From assembly GCA_017457045.1 (NCBI GenBank), contig JAFTIF010000003.1, forward strand, positions 124,001 to 188,000: a stretch of 64,000 nucleotides of DNA, read 5' to 3'. Source of the DNA: Bacilli bacterium. GTDB lineage: Bacteria; Bacillota_I; Bacilli_A; RFN20; UBA1709. How positions within the stretch are numbered: the first letter of the stretch is position 1; the number at the start of each line of letters is the position of its first letter. The translations under genes were made by a program, and so were the position numbers. Positions 59,583 through 64,000 of this stretch are shown here, in pieces. The notes under the pieces were generated by a model. That model saw only the letters and a program-made list of their open reading frames with translations, did not search any database and was not told where the DNA came from.

Positions 59583-61349
59583 ATGAGATTAACAGGAATT
59601 GTATTTAGTGCATTTTCAGATTTTCTTAAATCAGATATAGGAATTATTCTTTGTGTGGTGGTGGGCTTAATCATTGCTGTTTCAGTATTCTTATATGTTC
59701 GAGTTAAGACTAAAAAATCTCGTTTATTAAAGAGTATTCATGTTTTAAATAAAAGTTTTGTCGAAGTTCAATCACTTCCAATTCAAGCAAAACTTGTAAA
59801 AATTGAACAAATTGGTGATAAAAATGTTGTATTCGCTAGATTATGTGAAGAATATACAACTCTTTATGAACAAATCAGAAAAACTTATGAACCTGATCTT
59901 AAAAAAGAATTTGAATTAGCTAAGGAACAAGTTCATGCAGGGGATTATTTAAATCTTAATGAAACTATGAAAGGCTTGCATATTAAGCTTCAAGCATATA
60001 AAGATAAGATGTATGAAGTTGATAGATTAGTTTCTTCAGTTACTCAAGATGAAGAATCTATCATAGCAAAAGCAAAAAATATTAAGACAATTCTTTCTGA
60101 ATGTCGTGAAATATTTGTATTAAATCAAGAAGAATTAAAGATTTTTGCTGCTGAATATGAGGAAGTATTTGCTGAAATTCAAGCTAACTTCGATATTTAT
60201 GATGATCATTTAATTAGAGGAAATTATACAGATGCTAAAGAAGTATTAATTTCTTTAGAAAGAATCGTAGTTAATTTACATAAAAACATTACAATTGCAC
60301 CTAAATATGCAAATTTAGCAACAAAAGTTATTCCGTCAAAAATTAATTTAATTATTGATGAATATACAGAAATGCAAACAAAGGGTTATCCTTTATATCA
60401 TATCTTCGCTAATAGCACAGTAAGTACAGTAAAAGATTTATTAGGTCAAGTAATTTATTCAATTAAGATGTTCCAATTTGATGGATTAGAAAATTTAATT
60501 AACTCAATTATGGATAAGATTAATGAATTACGTGGAAAACTTGAAAAAGAAAAAGAAAATTGTCTTCAATTTGAATCTGAATGGATGGATATCTATAATA
60601 AAGCAGAAGATTTAGAAAGACTTTATATTAAAAATATGAAAGATATTACACGTTTATCAAAAGTATACGAAATTGGTGAACGTACTAATTCTTTGGCTAA
60701 TGCTGCGAAAGTGGAAGTTAATAAACTTTCAGTTATTCGCCGTACTTTAGACTCTTTAAACTATGGAAAACAACCATATTCAACACGTTTAGTTAAGATG
60801 CAAGAGTTAAAAGAACAAATTACTGTAGTTGAAGAAGCAATTAATACATATCGCAATAACTTTGAAGATATGCGTGACAATTCTGAAGATGCATATGATT
60901 TAGTAAATGAAGCAACTGTTAAACTTAAAAACTTACAATTAGCAGTTAGAAATACAAAAATTGAAAAGCTAAAACAAAATTTCAATGATGAATTCGCGTT
61001 AGGATATAACTTAATTGAAAAGTTAGGAAATATCATTTCATATCAACCAATTGATGTTGATAGAGTAAATAAGTATTATGGTGATTTAAAAGTTTTAGTA
61101 GAACGTATAGAAAAAGAAGCAACATTACAAATTAAGAAAGCTGAATATACAGAAAAATTAATTATGTTTGCAAATTCATATCGTTCACAATTTGCGGAAG
61201 TGGCAAGAAATTGTGCTAAAGCTGAACTATATTTCTTTGATGCCAGATTCGATGAAGCAATTGAAATGGTTAAAGAATCATTAAAACGTTATATCGATAT
61301 TTCGTTATTTGAATATAAAAACTCTGAATTAGAAGGTGTTATTGCATGA
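59583..61349 (+). CDS. ezrA: Septation ring formation regulator EzrA
   Basis: The 588-residue protein has one N-terminal membrane segment (about 20-40) and a long, almost wholly helical cytoplasmic part with spectrin-like repeats, as in EzrA, which restrains and positions FtsZ rings. Family length is about 560-570. No conserved catalytic motif is expected. Its place between rpsD and the cysteine desulfurase plus thiI genes is the same as I recall for ezrA in Bacillus, which strengthens the call. Its stop overlaps the next start (ATGA). Confidence 0.87.
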   Translation: MRLTGIVFSAFSDFLKSDIGIILCVVVGLIIAVSVFLYVRVKTKKSRLLKSIHVLNKSFVEVQSLPIQAKLVKIEQIGDKNVVFARLCEEYTTLYEQIRKTYEPDLKKEFELAKEQVHAGDYLNLNETMKGLHIKLQAYKDKMYEVDRLVSSVTQDEESIIAKAKNIKTILSECREIFVLNQEELKIFAAEYEEVFAEIQANFDIYDDHLIRGNYTDAKEVLISLERIVVNLHKNITIAPKYANLATKVIPSKINLIIDEYTEMQTKGYPLYHIFANSTVSTVKDLLGQVIYSIKMFQFDGLENLINSIMDKINELRGKLEKEKENCLQFESEWMDIYNKAEDLERLYIKNMKDITRLSKVYEIGERTNSLANAAKVEVNKLSVIRRTLDSLNYGKQPYSTRLVKMQELKEQITVVEEAINTYRNNFEDMRDNSEDAYDLVNEATVKLKNLQLAVRNTKIEKLKQNFNDEFALGYNLIEKLGNIISYQPIDVDRVNKYYGDLKVLVERIEKEATLQIKKAEYTEKLIMFANSYRSQFAEVARNCAKAELYFFDARFDEAIEMVKESLKRYIDISLFEYKNSELEGVIA

Positions 61350-62470
61350 TTTATTTAGATAATGCCTCAACAACTATTATTGAAAAAGAAGTGCTTGATT
61401 CTTATCAAGCGCTTTTGCTTGCTTATTATGCAAACCCAGCATCAAGTCATAAACTAGGGGCTCAAACAGCTTCTTTACAAAATAAGGCAAGGGAAATGAT
61501 CTTGAACTTATTAAAATTAAAAGACTATGAAGTGATTTTTACTTCAGGAGCAACTGAAGCTAATAATTTATTATTAAGAGGGTTAGCTTTTGCTTATCAA
61601 AATCGTGGTAAACACATTATTACAAGTAAAGTTGAACATCCTTCAATTATCAACACTTGTAAGCAACTTGAAGAATTATATGGATTTAAGGTTACATATC
61701 TAAATGTTAATAAAGAAGGTACTATTGATTTAGAAGAATTAAAGTCTTCGCTTCAAAAAGATACTATTTTGGTTTCTATAATGCATGTAAATAATGAAAC
61801 AGGTGCGGTAAATCCTTTAAAAGAAATAAAAGAAATTTTAAAAGATTATTCTCATGTCTATTTTCATAGTGATGCTGTTCAAGGATTTAGTAAAGTTCCA
61901 TTTGATTATAATAATGTTGATGCTTTTACTTTATCAGCTCATAAGATTCATGGCTTAAAGGGAAGTGGAGCATTAGTTAAGAAAAAATCTATTCGTCTTG
62001 TTAGCCAATTAACTGGTGGTAATCAAGAAGATGGATATAGATCAGGAACTAGTAATTTTCCTTGTAATGTAGCTTTAGCTAAAACTATTAGATTAGCTTT
62101 AGAAAAGCAAGAAAAGAACTATAAACATGTAAAAAAATTACATAATTATTTATTTGATGAATTAAGTAAAATAGATAATATTGTAATAAATTCAACAAGA
62201 AATGGATCTCCATATATCTTTAATTTCTCTTTTAAAGATAAAAAGGGTCCAGTTATTCAACAAGCATTAAATAGTGAAGATATATATGTTTCTACTGTTA
62301 GTGCTTGTTCTAATAAAAGTGAACCTATGAGTAAGGTAATTTATGCAATGTTTAATGATGAATCAAGAGCAAAATCATCATTAAGGATTAGTTTTTCAAA
62401 AGATACAACTATGGATGAAGTTGCTAAGTTCAAAAACACATTATTAAAGATTTTATGCTCAGTAAAGTGA
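61346..62470 (+). CDS. Cysteine desulfurase (NifS/IscS-like, partner of ThiI)
   Basis: The 374-residue PLP enzyme begins IYLDNASTT, has SGATEANNLLLRG, and carries the PLP Lys in TLSAHKIHGLKGSGAL with a mobile loop near SACSNKSEP that holds the sulfur-accepting Cys. It takes sulfur from cysteine. The thiI gene 7 bp downstream lacks a rhodanese domain, so this protein most likely hands persulfide sulfur directly to ThiI for tRNA 4-thiouridine, as NifZ does in Bacillus. Uses TGA as stop. Confidence 0.92.
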   Translation: MIYLDNASTTIIEKEVLDSYQALLLAYYANPASSHKLGAQTASLQNKAREMILNLLKLKDYEVIFTSGATEANNLLLRGLAFAYQNRGKHIITSKVEHPSIINTCKQLEELYGFKVTYLNVNKEGTIDLEELKSSLQKDTILVSIMHVNNETGAVNPLKEIKEILKDYSHVYFHSDAVQGFSKVPFDYNNVDAFTLSAHKIHGLKGSGALVKKKSIRLVSQLTGGNQEDGYRSGTSNFPCNVALAKTIRLALEKQEKNYKHVKKLHNYLFDELSKIDNIVINSTRNGSPYIFNFSFKDKKGPVIQQALNSEDIYVSTVSACSNKSEPMSKVIYAMFNDESRAKSSLRISFSKDTTMDEVAKFKNTLLKILCSVK

Positions 62471-62477
62471 GGTATTT

Positions 62478-63677
62478 ATGTTAAATTTTGATTCAATTTT
62501 AATTAGATTTGGAGAGTTAAGTACCAAAGGAAAGAATAAAAAAGATTTTGTTATTCAACTATATAAGAATGTCAAAACTGCTTTAGCAGATTTTGAAAAC
62601 TTAGGATATACAAGAAGTCATGATAGAATTTATGTTAAATTAAATGGACACGATCCTAAAGAAGTTAGTGAAATCTTGAAAGATGTTTCAGGTATTGCAA
62701 ATTTCTCATTTGTTTATAAAGTAAATGAATCTTTAGATGATATTAAGAAAGCTACTTTAGAACTTGTACAAGGAGAAGTAGGAAAGACATTTAAAGTGGA
62801 TACAAAAAGAGCTAATAAAGCATTTCCTATTCATTCAGATGATATGAATAGACATATCGCAGGTAATATTTTAGCTAATACTGAACTAAAAGTAGATGTT
62901 CATAAACCTGATATATTAGTTAAAGTAGAAATTCGTCAAGAAGGTAGTTTTGTTTATACTTCTCAAATTAAAGGAGCAGGTGGTTATCCATTAGGAGTTG
63001 GAGGAAAAGCAATGCTTCTTATGTCTGGAGGAATCGATTCACCTGTCGCAGCTTATTTAATGATGAAAAGAGGAGTTAAAATCGAAGCAATCCATTTTGC
63101 TTCACCTCCATATACTTCAGATATGGCAGTAGAAAAAGTTAAGGATTTATTATATGTTTTATCAAAACATAGATGTCCTATTAAACTACATATCGTACCT
63201 TTTACTAAATTACAAGAGAAGATTTATGAATGTTGCGATGAATCTTATGCGATTACAATTATGCGTCGTATGATGTATAGAATCGCTGAAAGAGTAGCTA
63301 AAAACCGTAATTGTAGTGCATTAGTAAGTGGAGAATCAGTAGGCCAAGTTGCAAGCCAAACATTAGAAAGTATGGCAACAATTAATGAAGTTATTAAAAT
63401 GCCAATGATTCGTCCAGTTGCAGTATTAGATAAATTAGAAATTATAGCAATCGCAGAAAAAATTAAGACATTTGATATCTCTATTAGACCATTTATTGAC
63501 TGTTGTACAATCTTTAATCCAGTTGCGCCAGTTACTAAACCTCGTGCTCATGTTGCTAGAGAAATGGAAGAAAGATTCGATTATGAACAATTGGTTTATG
63601 AATGTGTATCTAATATTGAAACAATCACTATTGATGCGAATATCAAGCAAGAAAGTGAAATTGACATTTTCTTCTAA
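62478..63677 (+). CDS. thiI: tRNA 4-thiouridine synthase ThiI, short form
   Basis: The 399-residue protein has an N-terminal ferredoxin-like part, a THUMP domain (to about 165), and a PP-loop ATP pyrophosphatase with LMSGGIDSPVAAYLMMKRG. It adenylates U8 of tRNA and replaces oxygen by sulfur. The rhodanese domain of the E. coli protein is absent, as in Bacillota. The upstream desulfurase supplies sulfur. It is the last gene of the ezrA operon. Confidence 0.93.
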   Translation: MLNFDSILIRFGELSTKGKNKKDFVIQLYKNVKTALADFENLGYTRSHDRIYVKLNGHDPKEVSEILKDVSGIANFSFVYKVNESLDDIKKATLELVQGEVGKTFKVDTKRANKAFPIHSDDMNRHIAGNILANTELKVDVHKPDILVKVEIRQEGSFVYTSQIKGAGGYPLGVGGKAMLLMSGGIDSPVAAYLMMKRGVKIEAIHFASPPYTSDMAVEKVKDLLYVLSKHRCPIKLHIVPFTKLQEKIYECCDESYAITIMRRMMYRIAERVAKNRNCSALVSGESVGQVASQTLESMATINEVIKMPMIRPVAVLDKLEIIAIAEKIKTFDISIRPFIDCCTIFNPVAPVTKPRAHVAREMEERFDYEQLVYECVSNIETITIDANIKQESEIDIFF

Positions 63678-63700
63678 TTAATTATTTGTTATAAATCTCT

Positions 63701-63729
63701 TACAATGGACAAACTAACATTGTAGGAGG
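63701..63729 (+). promoter_or_regulatory. Hairpin and candidate spore-type promoter before the SASP gene
   Basis: TACAATG (63701-63707) and CATTGTA (63718-63724) are inverted copies that end at the AGGAGGTG ribosome site. Within the loop, CAAACTA (63710-63716) resembles the CATnmTA -10 of forespore sigma-G promoters, but no good -35 was seen. Expression in the forespore is therefore only a suggestion. Confidence 0.35.
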
Positions 63730-63737
63730 TGAAAAGT

Positions 63738-63959
63738 ATGCCTAGAAAATCAACAAATAATAGTTCAAATACAACTAAAAATTCTAAACGTGGTCAAACT
63801 ACTACTCAAAGAATGAAATATGAAATTGCAAATGAATGTGGAGTAGAGTTAGGACCAAACACATCCAGCAAGCAAAACGGCACTGTTGGTGGTGAAGTTA
63901 CAAAAAGATTAGTTCAAAAAGGAAAAACCTCATCAAAACGTAGTTCTACAAGCCGTTAA
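63738..63959 (+). CDS. Alpha/beta-type small acid-soluble spore protein
   Basis: The 73-residue protein contains the SASP core: [19 protein letters not shown], then [15 protein letters not shown]. It is flanked by a Ser/Thr/Asn-rich N-terminal and a basic C-terminal tail. Such proteins coat and protect DNA in dormant spores and are degraded by the Gpr protease at a conserved Glu-Ile/Phe-Ala site (EIA here). In Bacillus, sspA also lies just after thiI. ATG 63738 follows AGGAGGTG. The presence of this gene implies that the organism or its close ancestor forms endospores. Confidence 0.9.
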   Translation: MPRKSTNNSSNTTKNSKRGQTTTQRMKYEIANECGVELGPNTSSKQNGTVGGEVTKRLVQKGKTSSKRSSTSR

Positions 63960-63964
63960 GATAT

Positions 63965-63993
63965 AAAGCGATGTTAAAATGCATCGCTTTTTA
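63965..63993 (+). terminator. Terminator of the SASP gene
   Basis: AAAGCGATG (63965-63973) and CATCGCTTT (63982-63990) form a perfect 9-bp stem with an 8-nt loop and a T tail, close to the right edge of the window. Confidence 0.85.
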
Positions 63994-64000
63994 TTATCTA

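Noticed and set aside
63472..63681. Plus-strand 69-residue frame at the end of thiI
   Set aside because: It is out of frame with a strong ThiI reading frame and has no start signal.
1..64000. CRISPR array, tRNA, rRNA, insertion sequence or prophage
   Set aside because: No regular spaced repeats, no cloverleaf or rRNA-like stretch in the gaps, and no transposase, integrase or phage gene among the coding regions.
1..64000. Mycoplasma-type code (TGA as Trp)
   Set aside because: Trp residues at conserved sites are encoded by TGG, and TGA ends real genes, for example the cysteine desulfurase at 62468-62470 and the radical SAM fusion at 5560-5562.

Overview
The window is a low-GC, AT-rich stretch of a Bacilli-type Gram-positive chromosome (Bacillota). 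All three stop codons are used, including TGA, for example at the end of the cysteine desulfurase gene at 62470, so this is the standard bacterial code and not the mycoplasma code. Shine-Dalgarno sites are strong (AGGAGG, GGTGAT). The right-hand housekeeping genes follow an order I recall from Bacillus: pepV, trmB, M42 peptidase, ytpR, then murC, a small YtxG/YtxH-like gene, ccpA, rpsD, ezrA, nifS-type desulfurase, thiI and an alpha/beta small acid-soluble spore protein. A spore-coat DNA protein and a Cse60-like protein suggest a spore former or a recent descendant of one. Plant-polysaccharide enzymes (pectinesterase, GH3, GH5, GH79-like) and BspA-like surface repeats suggest a gut or rumen anaerobe. 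No rRNA, tRNA, insertion sequence, prophage or CRISPR array was seen.

Region 1-9.7 kb: the end of an unknown gene, an esterase, a lipoprotein with three tandem C-terminal repeats, a two-module Fe-S flavoenzyme related to 2-enoate/2,4-dienoyl-CoA reductases, a Phd/RelE-type toxin-antitoxin pair, a radical SAM protein fused to a tRNA-methyltransferase-like domain, and an operon of two lipoproteins and a membrane-anchored glycerophosphodiesterase.

Region 9.7-26 kb is the most striking part. A TetR regulator faces a long operon across a 372-bp region holding two near-identical palindromic operators and one further perfect inverted repeat. The operon encodes a MaoC/PhaJ-type hydratase, acyl-CoA dehydrogenase, EtfB, EtfA, thiolase, a PhaB/FabG-type reductase, an unusual KAS III-like enzyme, and a complete LivHMGF-K type ABC importer. 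After a strong hairpin come a CoA-transferase of the butyrate/4-hydroxybutyrate family and two alpha/beta hydrolases. The enzymes can be assembled into a route from acetyl-CoA to butyrate through (R)-3-hydroxybutyryl-CoA. The KAS III-like enzyme, the importer and the hydrolases do not fit simple butyrate synthesis and point instead to processing of an imported organic acid. The LivG ATPase carries an unexpected coiled-coil extension of about 210 residues.

Region 26-44 kb: diaminopimelate/lysine genes (aspartokinase-like, dapF, dapL-like), a domain-swapped GH3 beta-glucosidase, a sugar nucleotidyltransferase, an MFS transporter, leuS behind a T-box riboswitch, a Cse60-like protein, coaX with an ECF S-component (pantothenate supply), pepV, trmB, an M42 peptidase, ytpR and pncB.

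Region 44-55.2 kb: a GH79-like glycosidase, an Old Yellow Enzyme, a DUF5662-type protein, a second glycerophosphodiesterase, a membrane-anchored GH5 enzyme, a double-flavodoxin Fe-S protein and a 1265-residue secreted pectinesterase lipoprotein.

Region 55.3-64 kb: gamma-carbonic-anhydrase-like protein, murC, YtxH-like protein, ccpA, rpsD behind a structured leader, ezrA, cysteine desulfurase plus thiI (tRNA 4-thiouridine) and the spore protein gene.
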